Positions 10,805 to 23,334 of a stretch of DNA of 64,000 nucleotides are shown one piece after another. Each line of letters begins with the position of its first letter. Positions within the stretch are counted from its first letter, which is position 1. Origin of the DNA: Culex pipiens pallens (Eukaryota > Arthropoda > Insecta > Diptera > Culicidae); contig NC_068937.1 of the NCBI RefSeq assembly GCF_016801865.2, forward strand, positions 1-64,000, given 5' to 3'. Below the pieces are notes generated by a model. The model searched no databases and was not told where the DNA came from. It was given only the letters and a program-made list of their open reading frames with translations. The position numbers were made by a program, and so were the translations under genes.

Positions 10805-12693
10805 GAGCAACTCTCTACGAAATCGGCCGATTTCGACCATTTTATTTTTTTGTATTTTTTGATTTGACTCAAACTTTGTAAGGGCCTTCCCTATGACCAA
10901 ATATGCTATTTTGTGTCATTGGTTCACCCATACAATTTTGGCAGCTGTCCATACAAAAATGGTATGTAAATATTCAAACAGCTGTAACTTTTGAGTGAAT
11001 TTTCTGATCAATTTGGTGTCTTCGGCAAAGTTGTAGGTATTGTTGAGGACTTTTGAGAAAAAAATAGGTACACGGACTTTTTTTTTTACTAAAACTCAAT
11101 TTCCCAAAATACGTATTTTTTGATTTTCGAGATTTTTTGATATGTTTTAGGGGACAAAAATCCGCAACTTTTGAGCCATAGAGAAACATGGTCAAAAAAT
11201 CTGCCGCCGAGTTATGAATTTTTGAAAAAATAGTGATTTTTGGAAAAAAGTCGAAGTTTCATGCAAAAACAAGTTTGACATTATTTTTTAATGCAAAATT
11301 GAATTTACAATCGAAAAGTACTTCACATATTTTTGGATAAAGGGCTCCGTTTTCTAGATATAGCCACCAAAAGTTTGATTTTAGCGAAATGTTTGCAGTT
11401 TTTCAACTTTTAAAAATAGTGACCATGAGTGACCATTTCTAAAAATATATTTTTTGAAAAGTTCAGAAAATTTGCTATAGAATTGTCTAAGAGACATTGA
11501 AGATTGGACCTTTGGTTGCTGAGATACAGCGGCTTAAAGAAAAAGAAACAAGAAAATTGAAGTTTTCTAAGTCTCACCCAAACAGCCCACCATTTTCTAA
11601 TGACGATATCTCAACAACTAATGGTCCGATTTTCAATGTTAATATATGAAACATTCGTGAAATTTTCCGATCTTTTCGAAAAAAATATTATGAAAATTTT
11701 TAAATCAAGACTAGCATTTTAAATGGGCGTAATATTCAATGTTTGGCCCTTTTAAAATGTTAGTCTTGATTTTAAAATTTTCAAAATATTTTTTTCGAAG
11801 AGATCGGAAAATTTCACGATTGTTTCATGTATTAACATTGAAAATCGGACCATTAATTGCTGAGATATCGTCATTAGAAAATGGTGGGCTGTTCGGGTGA
11901 GACTTAGAAAACTTCAATTTTCGTGTTTCTTTTTCTTTAAGCCGCTGTATCTCAGCAACCAGAGGTCCAATCTTCAATGTCTCTTAGACAATTTTATAGC
12001 AAATTTTCTGAACTTTTCAAAAAAAATATTTTTAGAAATGGTCACTCATGGTCACTATTTTTAAAAATTGAAAAACTGCAAATATTTCGCTAAAATCAAA
12101 CTTTCGGTGGCTATATCTAGAAAACGGAGCCCTTTATCAAAAAATATGTAAAGTACTTTTCGATTGCAAATTCAATTTTGCATTAAAAAATAATGTCAAA
12201 CTTGTTTTTGCATGAAACTTCGATTTTTTCCAAAAATCACTATTTTTTCAAAAATTCATAACTCGGCGGCAGATTTTTTGACCATGTTTCTCTATGGCTC
12301 AAAAGTTGCGGATGTTTGTCCCCTAAAACATATCAAAAAATCTCGAAAATCAAAAAATACGTATTTTGGGAAATTGAGTTTTAGTAAAAAAAAAGTTGAT
12401 AAAAAAATCCTCAAATTTTTTTTTCCGTGTACCTATTTTTTTCTCAAAAGTCCTCAACAATACCTACAACTTTGCCGAAGACACCAAATTGATCAGAAAA
12501 TTCACTCAAAAGTTACAGCTGTTTGAATATTTACATACCATTTTTGTATGGACAGCTGCCAAAATTGTATGGAGACTTGTATGGGTGAACCAATGACACA
12601 AAATAGCATATTTGGGTATAGTGAAGGCCCCCACAAAGTTTGAGCCAAATCAAAAAATACAAATCCATTTCCGGTTTTGGTAGAGAATTGCTC
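10805..12693. mobile_element. Foldback element 2, complete palindrome, AATT TSD
   Basis: Two arms of about 940 bp (10805 to about 11745 and about 11757 to 12693) are reverse complements with few differences, meeting near 11750. The termini are GAGCAACTCTC and TAGAGAATTGCTC. AATT is duplicated on both sides, and the undisturbed A1-B1 junction (GGAATTGCAAAAAATG near 10371) shows the empty site. No transposase is visible. If transcribed through, the RNA would fold into a hairpin nearly 1 kb long. Confidence 0.85.
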
Positions 12694-12843
12694 AATTGCA
12701 AAAAATGTTGTATGGAACTCGTTGCAAAACTTGATTTTTTCAGCACTCTTCGTATTTATCCAACTCGGTGAACCTCGTTGGATAAATGTACGACTCGTGC
12801 TGAAAAAATCCTCTTTTTGCAACTTGTTGCATAAACTACTATT
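12694..12843. repeat. Palindromic repeat B2
   Basis: Nearly identical to 10376-10523 (same GTTGTATGGAACTCGTTGC start and GCATAAACTACTATT end). It is the right half of the second tandem unit, displaced by the foldback element. A further partial copy lies at 31657-31754. Confidence 0.85.
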
Positions 12844-13036
12844 TCATCGAAAAAAAAAATACAAAAATAGCTTAATAAATTTTAGCAATTTGTCGTTACT
12901 CGACTATATTTTTGTAGACGTGTCATTTTAAGGAAGTTTAATGTACTTTTCAAATCTGCAATAACTCATCAGAGTATTTTTTCATTTAGAACATGTTTGT
13001 ATGGAGCGTGAAGAACCGCCTTGTGTCGGCCTTGCT

Positions 13037-13737
13037 GAAGAAAATTCAATTTCTCAAAATTTAAAAGTCGCAAAACGATCCTCAGGCAGTAACGATGCTT
13101 GTGCTGCATACAAGCAGAACGCGTTTGGTAAGAACGAGACGGAAAAACGCCTGCGAGCGAAACAAAATGGGATTCTCTCGCGAGCAAATGGCCGAAAAGC
13201 TTTCGCCCGCGAGTAAGCTTTCAGAACTCTGGTGGCCGGAAAAAGAACGATCGTGCGTTTGCTTGGTGAAGGTCAAACAAAATGGAATCTTCGTCGGGTG
13301 CGGTTCGCGTCTTTCGCTCGCATTGTTTTGAATGTGTTTTTCGCGATTTCTACCGGGTGTGATCGCGAAATTTCGATACGCGGCGAAAAATAGTGAAAAA
13401 TATCGTTTTCTTCGGCGTTTTTTCAGCCGAAATTTGTTGCCTCAGTGCCGTGAGGCGGAAGAACATGGAGATTGGAAGAAGTGCTGGAGTCTCGTCGATC
13501 GTAGCAGACAGGCTCACACTACTCACACCAGTGGATTTATGTTTTGGTTGGTGTGCGGTGATCGCAGAAAAAAGGAAGAAGAAGCATTTTGGTGGCGACG
13601 TCAGCAATTGAATTGTTAGAAAATCGGGTGGGAAGTGCGCGGTAAGTGTGATATTGATCTCGGTGTGTTTAAGAGTTCGATATGCTTCATAGATGTTGTT
13701 TTGAAGAAGTGATATGTCAGATCTAATGTTAGACTCG
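13037..13737 (+). repeat. Promoter/exon-like module, copy 2
   Basis: Collinear with 5345-6083 and about 7.65 kb downstream. It ends GTTAGACTCG followed by GTAAGT (donor at 13738), matching the copy 1 donor. A second possible donor (GCGCG|GTAAGTGT) lies near 13640. Divergence is mainly by indels: copy 1 carries about 35 extra bp just before the donor. Maintenance of the donor in two clearly diverged copies suggests use as an exon, but repeat ancestry alone could also explain it. Confidence 0.55.
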
Positions 13738-13831
13738 GTAAGTTTCTTCTATTTGACCGTTGTTATTGTGTTTCAGTTTTTCAGATCGAAGTCATGTAGA
13801 AAAGAATCGAAAAAAATTAAAGTTTTCCTTA

Positions 13832-14302
13832 GGCCGATGCAAATATTTAAAAAAGTTTTTGTCCCTCGGCCCTGGCCGAGGTCCAGGGGGGGGGGGGGCA
13901 AAAAAATAAAAAAATATAACAATTTTAATAACAAGCCAAAGTCTTCACATTTAAATTGAAAAAAGTGTTCTAAAATGCATTTTACACTAGTTCAGTTGTT
14001 TTGCAATCATTAGTTTTCAAAAACCTAAGATCTGTCAAAAACAAAAATTGCATCGAAAAAAAAGATTTTGCATCGAAAATTTTCAAAAAATCTTAAGATT
14101 TTTTAATAAACCCAAACATGCTAAATATGATTTTAAACGCAGGAGAATGTATTTTAATTTGATTTCAGTTGGTTACACTTGAATTTTCATTGAAATTTTG
14201 AAGTTTATTGTAAAAATATTTTTTTGCCCCCTGATTTTTCGGGCCAATTTTAAAGGGGGGGAGGGGGGGTGACAAAAACTTTTAAAAATATTTGTACCAG
14301 CC
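13832..14302 (+). mobile_element. Harbinger-like MITE, copy 2
   Basis: Same family as 6310-6726, here full length with G-rich runs near 13880 and 14255. The flanking duplication is TTA (13829-13831 and 14303-14305), different from TAA at copy 1, and the distance from the upstream splice donor also differs (about 95 versus 225 bp). This suggests separate insertions and not co-duplication with the exon-like module. Confidence 0.8.
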
Positions 14303-15137
14303 TTAAAGTTTCTTAATCAAGACAATTTAATTCATTCATCCATAAACAAAGGCCACTTCGCAGAATCAAACTCACAGTCAGATCATTAAATTGAGATAAA
14401 TACACAACGTGAAAATTTCAAAATCGATATTATTTTTATTTAAAAATTGTTTAACTTGTTGAAAAGTCTTTCCACTTTCCCAAACAATCTAAATACTGAA
14501 ATTCGATCTTCAAATGGTTCAGGTTCAGCACCATTTTTCAAATGCAACTGAAATGATTAAAATCGAAAATAAAAAGATGTACCATTTCCAGGTATAATAT
14601 TACCATGATTTTTTTTACTGTGTAGAACAAATCTGGAGCAACATTTCAAAAGCATAAGCATTTTGACAGCTGCAACTATTTTGCAAATTCCAAGACAACA
14701 AGTTACTATTTAACAAACCCCCTAGGTGTAGAGAGGTAAATTGAGGGACCAGCTTTTGTTTAACACTTCGAGTTTTGTGAAAAAGTTTTTTGAAGCTTGA
14801 GAATCAGCAAAATAGTTCTAATTGTCAAAACTTTTATGGGATATTAACGGAATTGCGGAATGTTGGAATAAGGAATATCAACCAATGCCATTTAGTTCAA
14901 GGCTTAAAAAAAGTAAAAAGTCGTCAAGGTATTTTTAAATGTTGATATCAAAATAAATGTGGCTCTGGCGCATGCAACAATATTATTTTTGACTGTTAAC
15001 TCTGGTGAACTGTTTGTAAAAGAAGCAGAAAGTTGAGACGAAATAATGTTTCTTTAGACTAAGTTGCTAGAATTAGCATACAAGAAATTCCCGGAAGAAT
15101 CCTAATAATAATCCTGAAAATTTATTTATATGTCGTC

Positions 15138-15264
15138 TTTTGTGTGCTATCTTGAGACAACTATCATTTCCGTCAAACATGAGTTAATAATGAACTTAAC
15201 AAACACTAAAAATCGTTTTTCTCGAAAAGTACTAAATGGTCGTTGTCACAAGATAGCACACAAC
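15138..15264. repeat. Short inverted-repeat element, GTGCTATCTTG type
   Basis: TTTTGTGTGCTATCTTG and GACAAC at the left are mirrored by GTTGTCACAAGATAGCACACA at the right, about 80 bp apart. A related GCGCTATCTTG inverted repeat occurs at 61689-61756, so this may be a small dispersed family. Confidence 0.6.
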
Positions 15265-18200
15265 AGAAGATGTGCTAAAAACCCCAAGTGTGAACAACCG
15301 CTATGTTCAGCTAAGCTATTTTCTTGCAGAGATACCAATAAGCTTTAAAATTCCAAAAACATTTTAAATGTCTGCTTTTTTGATACATAGAAACTGCGTA
15401 ATGTCACTTTGTTAGTTCGCACATATGCAGTCTTCTTTTAATAATTTACGTGAAGCTTAAATGTTGTCTTGCTAGTTTAAATCTGAATCTGTATTGTAGA
15501 AAATTTCAACAAAAAATACGCATGCATACCAATCAAATTTGATTGAACACTTGCGTAATTGATTTCATCTCAGACTCATATCGGTTGAGCTCGCGGCATG
15601 AGCATTGCATAAAATCAATGAATGAACGCTGACTGACTTCAAGTGCAGCATGACAGTGTTGAAAAGCGTTTCAGCAGGAAGACGTTTGTACAACCACCAA
15701 CGCCAGAAAGGGAAAACGGTGAGAGCAGCGAAAAAAAAGCATTCATATAAATAAATAAATCGGCAGCACTTTAACTAAATGAGTTTCATATTAAATTTAA
15801 CGATGTGGCAGTTTTTCAAAAAATGAGTAAAATAAAAACGGAGCAGCAGAAGCAACGTCAGAAACTGGGAGGTGCAGTCAATAATAATGATGAGCCACGA
15901 GCAAGCAGGGCAGTGGCAAGCGTTGGTGGAGCAGCTCGGAAGAGACTGTATCTGCTGCAAACGGCATAGGCAAAATTTATTGATGGTAGCTTATTCGTTC
16001 TCTCAGGCCATGGCAGAAGCTGAGACACGACGGTGAAAAATAAGTCAAACGTCTGGCTGCGAGTTGAGCCAGGAAGCTGCCAAGAGAACCCAGTTAGAAA
16101 TGTATATATGATTATTATCATCAAAAGTAAATATTGTTTTGATTTGAGCCGATTTATTTGCCAATAAATTTAAACGACTTAAGCCATCTGTAAGCGAGGT
16201 GTGTTAAAGCCTATAACTGATGGTGGTAATTTCAACTCAACCATACAACTTATCGCTCATGACTTTTACAGGACACGTATTTGGCCGACCTTGAGTTGGA
16301 ATTCACTTTGGCAAATTTTGGGACAGCATGAAATTAAAGACATTGGCGAACTCATTGTAACCTGTTAAATTTAACCTTCACTTTTAGTCAATCCTTTGCT
16401 AGCATTTTTGCAAGACCTTGACTTTTATTGCATACGCATCAATCATCAAAAGAAAACGAACGTGAAAATGGGTTGCACCCGAAGCACATTGCCTATTCAA
16501 ATTAGACCATAAATTTTTACCCTACATTTTAACGTCGATGCTACCCACATTCTACTTCTTTCGACACGCATTGCCTATGTGGTCACACACATAAATCAAC
16601 ATTCAAGGTCTTGTCCCAGCAGAACAATGGTTTTGGGTCAGAACAGTGTCACAACGTTTTCCGATTCTTTGAAGACATTTGATTGACAGCTTTGACCGCC
16701 GGAAAGAGTCACAGTTTGGCTTCATATCACAGAGGCGACGGCTGCGTTCAACTACTTTGTGCCAATGAGTTTTGGGCCGTTTTGAGAAGAAGGACTCTGT
16801 TTTGTGTCTTTCGAAAGCTGCATTGAAAATAGGGTCCTAACACCGGAATTTGCTGCTATACATCGAGATTTTTTTATTAAGCGCTTGTGAATTGACGTTG
16901 TTTGGTGACTATGCTAGTAACTTGACTTTTACTACAGTTCTTCGTCTCTCGAGTCTCCTCAGATGAAGATAGAGTACGGGGAGAGGGCGCCGAGTACCTA
17001 TTGGACACTTGGATTTTTTTCGATTTCTAAATTGTTGAGTTCAGTGCGCAGTACGATTCATCGCAATGGAAAATTTAAGGTCAAACAAGGTTTTTGAAAA
17101 TTCTTCTCGCAGAGCATTTTAAGCTAATTTTTTTATGGCAAATCATTTGGAAAAGCCTGTAAAGTGTTTTGCTACTTGTGGACTAGTGGAGAGGAAATTA
17201 AAAGTTATATATCATGGAAATTTCATATTTTATTTCCAAATGTGTCTGCTTTCAACCAAGCACTCAAGGGAGCTGAAGGAAGCTGGGATGCAAACCAGAA
17301 AGTGTACGAAAGCTTCGCAAAAATCAACACAATACACAGCGCTGTGGTTGCTATCGGCGAGAACTGAGCAAGGCATGGTTTCATCATATGAAGAGTGCAG
17401 GGAACAAGTGCAATCCTTTCTCATACTCGTCGCTCGTAATATATTTGTATGTGCACTGGAAGCGACCACCACACTAGATTGGATCACATGCATGTGTTGG
17501 ACTCTGGAGTCCTTACGGTCGGCGGGTAGTTGAATGGTATGAATATCCTGGGTGACATTTGCAGCAACATGTGCCTGGCAAAAGTTTCATTTTGCTAATG
17601 GAAACTTTTTTAACGTTTTCCCTGGGTGTTTCGCTGTCACATGTTACGTAAAGTTTGCTTCAATCTGAACGTACGCTATAGTTTCATAAAATTTAACGTA
17701 GATTTCAAGTTAGTCATAAACCATCGAAAAACAAACATTCTGTTACAGACATTAAAGAGTGCGCAGAAAGGAATCCATCTTCCTTCCACACTGCCAGCCC
17801 ACTAAAAAACGAACAAGAGAATCTCAAGCAGTGGCAGCCATTCGAAATACGAATCAGAAAGAAAGTGGAAGAAAGTGATGGAGCTGGATGAAAGCAGGAA
17901 AAAAAATTGTCGAATGGAATCATTAGAAACAGCAGGAACATTGCGAATGACAATAGGTTCTGGGAATGGAAAATCGGAGGGAGATGGAAAATCCACAACA
18001 CGAGCAAGGCAGTAAGAAAAATGGTAGAACAAAATACACTTAAAATGTATACAATGGTTGATGGCTTATCATTCATCATCCCTTGTGTGATTGATGGCTC
18101 TGTCACCCACGCATTTTCATTTCCTCATTTTCTTTTTTTGGGGGGCTGCCCTCCGTAGCCGAATTTCCATCCCCTGATATTGGTCTGTCCGGAAAAACAT

Positions 18201-19119
18201 TTCCGAGTCTCTAGAGACGCTGACAGAATGTGCGTCCTTCCATCATTCTCGATTGTAACTGTTTCTTCAACACTACCCTACGCAAGCCGGTGAACGTCGG
18301 TATGAAAACTGTTTTAACCATTTTAACAAATAATGATATTTGATTTCTGCTTAGCCAATGTTTAAAACCAACCTTTTACTTTAACAAATCCACAAAGCAT
18401 GTTTATAAAAAAATTATAATGATTATAAGTTAACAAGCAGTTGAAAGGTAGTCCATACATCACCTTACAAAGGGAAAAAAACATAATAATTTTACAACTG
18501 GGAATGCAAGAAAAAAAATAATTTTATCTCTAAAAATGTGTGTTCAGTCTAAATTGAGGTAAAATTACATCATAAAAGAGTTAATATTTATCCTTCCAAA
18601 TTTACACCATTTTTTAATGTGAATTTCAATTGTTGATTTCCTATTAAATTACAAAATGCATTTTTCAATATTTCAACTCCGCCATTATGGCCGCCATCTT
18701 GGATCAACAAATTCTTAATCACTTAAGAGTTGTTTAGAGGTTATACGTCAACTGTACAATAAAAGAAAACACGGAAAGAGAGGACTGTTTATTTTTATCA
18801 AACAAGATTCAGCTGAAAATCAAATAACACAATTATGATGAAAGCTAAAATTGACATCGTCGTCTTGATATCTTGGCAGTCGCACGACTAAATTTGTTCA
18901 TTTGTTTTTGGGAGAACAAATGATTTTTGTTTAGTAATAAATTGTTAAAAGAATGACAGTCCGGTTCGTCGCTTGCTTGAGCGTGCAGGCATAAAAGTGT
19001 TTTTGTATATTCACTTGATTTAATTAAATAAAAAATAATCATTGGCAATATGAAAAATAGTCAGCATTGTTTATCATGAATTCGGTTAGGGGTGGTTCAA
19101 TTTACAAGCCGCGCAATCA

Positions 19120-19357
19120 CACGCAAAAAAATAAGGCATATTTGAATCAACAAAACGTTTTGTTGATTTGAAAATCATAATTTTTGTTGAATCAACGCTA
19201 AACGTCAAAGCAGCTTTTTCTAAACAACAAAAGACTTTTGTGGAATCGAGAAAATCAAGGTTTGTTTCAACGCAAAATCGGCGTTGATTATATTCAACAA
19301 AAATTTTGTTGATTCAAACCTGGTACAGGCTGATTCTACAAAACTTTTTTCTGCGTG
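19120..19357. mobile_element. MITE with CACGCAAAAAA termini
   Basis: The termini CACGCAAAAAAATA and CTTTTTTCTGCGTG are inverted repeats, and the interior is rich in mirrored TTGATTCAAC-like motifs (AACAAAACGTTTTGTTGATT). It is 238 bp long with no coding capacity. Flanking bases are CA on both sides, so a TA target is not confirmed here. Confidence 0.7.
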
Positions 19358-21379
19358 CATAAACAATTCTATTAAGTGAAAAAGTGGGAGATTTGAAGCA
19401 AACATTGTTGCAAAAATAAGAATTTGATGGCAACATTCTTCAAAATGCTACATAAATCCGTTTTTCTGTCATCTCTGCCAAATCAAATCATCTGAAAATC
19501 CTTCGAATTCCTAGGAAAACAAAATTACCCTTGTTTTATTTTGTTTATATTGTGTTTATATTTTTGAAGTGTTTTTTTCTTATATCATCTTTTATCAATA
19601 ATTTAAACGGTTATTCAGTTTATTATATGCTTTTTGTGCTCAATCCAGATCCCCAAAATGTTTTATAATAATTTAGTTTTGCCAAAAATGGAGCGCAACC
19701 TTACGTCAGACCAATTTCTTCTGATGAATCAAACTCATAACACCATTCCGCCAAGCCGTTGAATAATCTGCTGGATCGGTTTCCCTTTGAGACACGGATC
19801 TCTTAAATGTGGCGTTGTAAAGTTTCATACATAAGAACTATTAAAATAAACGATTCGTTTTACGAGCGCAGAAAGGAAACAGAACTACAGTGAAACCCAC
19901 GACGCCAGCAGATTGCCCGCCGAGGAGCAGCAGCTAGGAGAGAAGGAACAACAAATCTGAGATACGATAAATTGCTAGAAATTAAATTTTAATGTCTTAA
20001 TTTTTGATGAAATTGTCGTACAAGTGCACGCTAGAAGCCGATCGGCGGAGGTGGCGACGGTGGCGACGGCCCGGTTGAATGACGAGAGTTTTCGAAGAGT
20101 TCTCAAGTCAGAAAAATTGAAAAGTTGTACTTCTGATGATGGCCGGCTGTGCGCGCGCGGTGTAGTTTGAGCGCTCCGAGGCAAAATGAAGGCAGCACTC
20201 GTCAAGCGGCCAGATAGGAACAACGCTGAAATGAATAATGATATTATAAACGTTTTCAACGGGACCACGGAACAAAATGCCCATTAGGGTGGTGCGGGGC
20301 GAAAACATGGCCGCGGACTTTTTAATATCCTTGGCATTTATGGCTTAGCTGTAGTTACAAAAACACTTGAAATCGAATATTTGAAATGAAATAACCTGTT
20401 TTATTTCGCAAAATAAAAATAAATATAGTTTATATTGTATTGATAACATCATGAACCATCCTAACTTCAATGCTGATGATGATGATAATGTTGATAATCA
20501 TACCTACTCTTTTTTGTCTGTATCCGAGGATCAAAAAATAGAGGCGCTGTGGTGAAGATTATGATGTTCAATATAATTACAGTAAATGGTATCATTACAA
20601 CCATTGGAAAAAGGAGAGAAAATAAGGATCCGTGCGGCTGCAACTGTCCGTTTCGGAAATTAGAAGGTTTCGGACACTGTTTTTTACGCGATTTTGTTCG
20701 ATTTTCTTGAAAATTGTAAAATTGGATCGTTAGTTGAGAACGTCTTACTTAATGTTAAATTTCAGCGGTTTTGATTATAGCAATCGCGGTGGTTAGAAGA
20801 AATGTGACTGAATTGATGAGCGTTTGATACGTAAGATTGGTTTCAGTGCAATAAAGATTTTTTTTAATTTCGTTATTTTTTTTTAAATTGAGTTCTGCTT
20901 TTCTTTAGACCATTGTTAGTTTTTTTTAGAAGTTACCACGATAAATTATAACAAAAACTTGATACTTGCTTTGGCAAAAATGACGGTTTTCAAATATCAT
21001 TCGACTGTTGGCATAATATAATTCCTAAACTCAACTGAGCTCAATGACACTAATTAAAAGACAACGAGGTTGTTTTATTTTTTTTGCGAAAATCCGAAAT
21101 GAAATTGTTATGATGATTTCAGAAAAAATGGTTTGTAAGATTATAATAAATGGTAGTAAACAAGAGGTTATTCTCATAAGGTTTATGTGAAACGAAAAAT
21201 CCTGTGAGTTCACACGGGATCAATCTGTGACACTGGAATATGAGAGCAGGAATCATTTTAATTATACAAAATTACGTTTAATCTATTTTTTTTTTTGCAT
21301 CGTGCAACCAATTTGTTTATAATGACTTTGCGTGCCTCGGCTTCAAAGGCGGATTGGATGAGAAGTAGCTTTTGTCGCA

Positions 21380-21690
21380 ATGGCGGGGTGTACTCTCTCC
21401 ACAAATTACCACACACCATCAACGCGTATCATTATCGTCATCATCACCGGCAACAATAACATGAAATTAAGGTAGAGCGAAAGACAGAGAGAGAGAGCGA
21501 CGCGAGAGTGAGTGAAGAAAAAAGCACTGCACAATATCAAACACATCAAAATAGTCATTATAACAATGGCAGTAACCACAAATGGTGGAAACATACAAAC
21601 ATTTAAACGCACACACACACACAGATCACAATGAGCTCCACACAACTCGAAAATGATGGCGCTCGAATGTAGTGAGCGCTGATGGCCGAC
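21380..21690. promoter_or_regulatory. Candidate Polycomb-type element (GAGA plus ATGGC)
   Basis: A GAGAGAGAG run near 21487-21500 lies among four ATGGC words (21380, 21566, 21656, 21682), the reverse complement of the GCCAT core bound by Pleiohomeotic. GAGA and Pho motifs together are typical of Drosophila Polycomb response elements, which are frequent in Hox clusters. Motif matches this short arise by chance, so this is only a pointer. Confidence 0.2.
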
Positions 21691-22913
21691 GACTGCGATT
21701 TTTCCACTCCTTTTCCCACCTGCCACCGCCCCCCAAAAGACCTCGGACCGACGGAACGGATACCGCGGACTCTGCTCGTTTGCTTTTTAATGCGTGGCGG
21801 TCATTTTATTTTAATACAGCTAGATTTGCGGTTGTTTGATTTGTTTGATTCGCCTCTCACCGAAATTGAAGCAATTATTTAGCAATCATAATTTATGTCC
21901 CATCGCTTGCTGGCTGCTGCTGCTGTTGCTACACACACTCGTTTTTTTTTTTTTGCTTTGACCTGAAACTCAGCAGAGTGGGAAATGAATTGTAGTTAAC
22001 CAGTACACAAGTTTAGAAAACTGCTTGTGACTACTTCTGCCGCCGAACGGTGACTGCGGGAGCGGGTGAAAGTGACCGTTTTCTTCCTCGGCACAAGAGC
22101 AACATGCATGCAAATTTCAAGGCTGTGCAGTTTCACTTTGCTCCGAATTCCAGAACAAGCAAAAAGGATACTCAACGCCAGGTACAAAAAGTCGCTCCAA
22201 TTTTACTCAATCTGGAAACCAACGGCTTAAAACTTAAAACAGCCTGCGTTTAGGGTTTTTGGAACACACACAACTCGACAGCCTCACGCTGTTTGGGCCA
22301 TTCCTGCGTGCAAATGTGTGCAAATTTAGACCGACTTCAAGCAACGGACATAGTTTGTGTGCGTGGTGTGCCCTACAAGAGACGATTTCCGTCAAATGTA
22401 CCAAAAAAAAGCAAGATCCAAACCGACGCAACTTTCGAAGTTGGTACGAATTACAGCAACAGTAGCTACTCGAAAGGAAGAAAAAGGAATCATCCTCCTG
22501 CGTAAAAATTACAAGTAGAGCACGGCAGCTGAGGAAACGCTCATTTTTGGTGCGATGGTTTAGTTGTGATTTCGCCATTTTTTGCTCGAGAAACGTGCAC
22601 AAAATTTCAACAGTTTTGACTACAAATGTAAATAAAAATTCCATTAATACTTTCAAAATTAGTTTGTGGAAACAGGCAAATGCTGATTCATTTTGATGCA
22701 GATATTCTTTAATCTGAATAAAATGTAGAGTATTAAAGGTGGCCTCACCCAAATAGAAAAGAAAAAATAGGTCCTTAAGTTGAGTTAAGATAGTTAATTT
22801 AACTACACACAACGATTAAGCTTTTTTTGTACAGGAAGAAAAAAAGTTTCAAATTGACTTTACATTGATTTAAAAAAAGAGAAGTGGAACGCAGCCTTTC
22901 TTGATAGATAGTA

Positions 22914-23334
22914 CACCCAAAATTCCGAGTCGAGAGAATCGTTCCCTCAAAATGTATTGAGGGCTCAGCGCCAAAATCTAGAGAATAATGCTCCCAACTC
23001 ACAAAACCATAACAAATGAGTTCATTCGTTAATTGAAACAATAAATCTCCAACTAGTGTCATACATTGACATCTGACCACTTCTTGTTCACCAATCTATG
23101 GTGGCCGAGGCAGTTAAGTCATTGGGTTAGTATGTCAAAGGTCTCAGGTTCGATTCCCGTAGTCGACACTTTCGGTTTTTTGTTTTGACGGATGAATTTG
23201 TTTTGCAAATGAATCTCGAGAGAATAATTCTCTCGCCCATTTCCAGCTGTGTTCTCTGTGTCTGTGAATGGCACCATTATTTTCTCTTCTCGAGGCCATT
23301 ATTCTCTCGGACTAGCGTTGCACAGTTTTGGGTG
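22914..23334 (+). mobile_element. TIR element with internal tRNA-like promoter, family 1
   Basis: The termini CACCCAAAATTCCG and CACAGTTTTGGGTG are inverted at their outer 9 bp and flanked by TA on both sides (22912, 23335). Inside, near 23100-23168, lies a tRNA-like segment: GTGGCCGAGGCAGTTAAG matches a Pol III A box and GGTTCGATTCC a perfect B box. CGAGAGAATAATTCTCTCG-like palindromes flank it. The mixture of DNA-transposon ends and a SINE-like promoter also occurs at 37366-37835. Confidence 0.75.

Larger units (their letters stand above)
14303..22913. other. Repeat-poor non-coding stretch
   Basis: Mostly unique DNA with few transposons compared with its flanks. Open frames (for example 17135-17533 +, 17714-18106 -) overlap on both strands and carry no recognisable domain. 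Features found inside are listed separately: an inverted repeat at 15138-15264, a MITE at 19120-19357 and a GAGA/ATGGC motif cluster near 21380-21690. A fragment near 18530-18620 resembles the interior of the 46324-47232 element. In a Hox cluster such a stretch may hold enhancers, but that is inference. Confidence 0.5.

Noticed and set aside
17135..17533. 132-codon + frame
   Set aside because: No domain; opposite-strand and alternate frames equally open.
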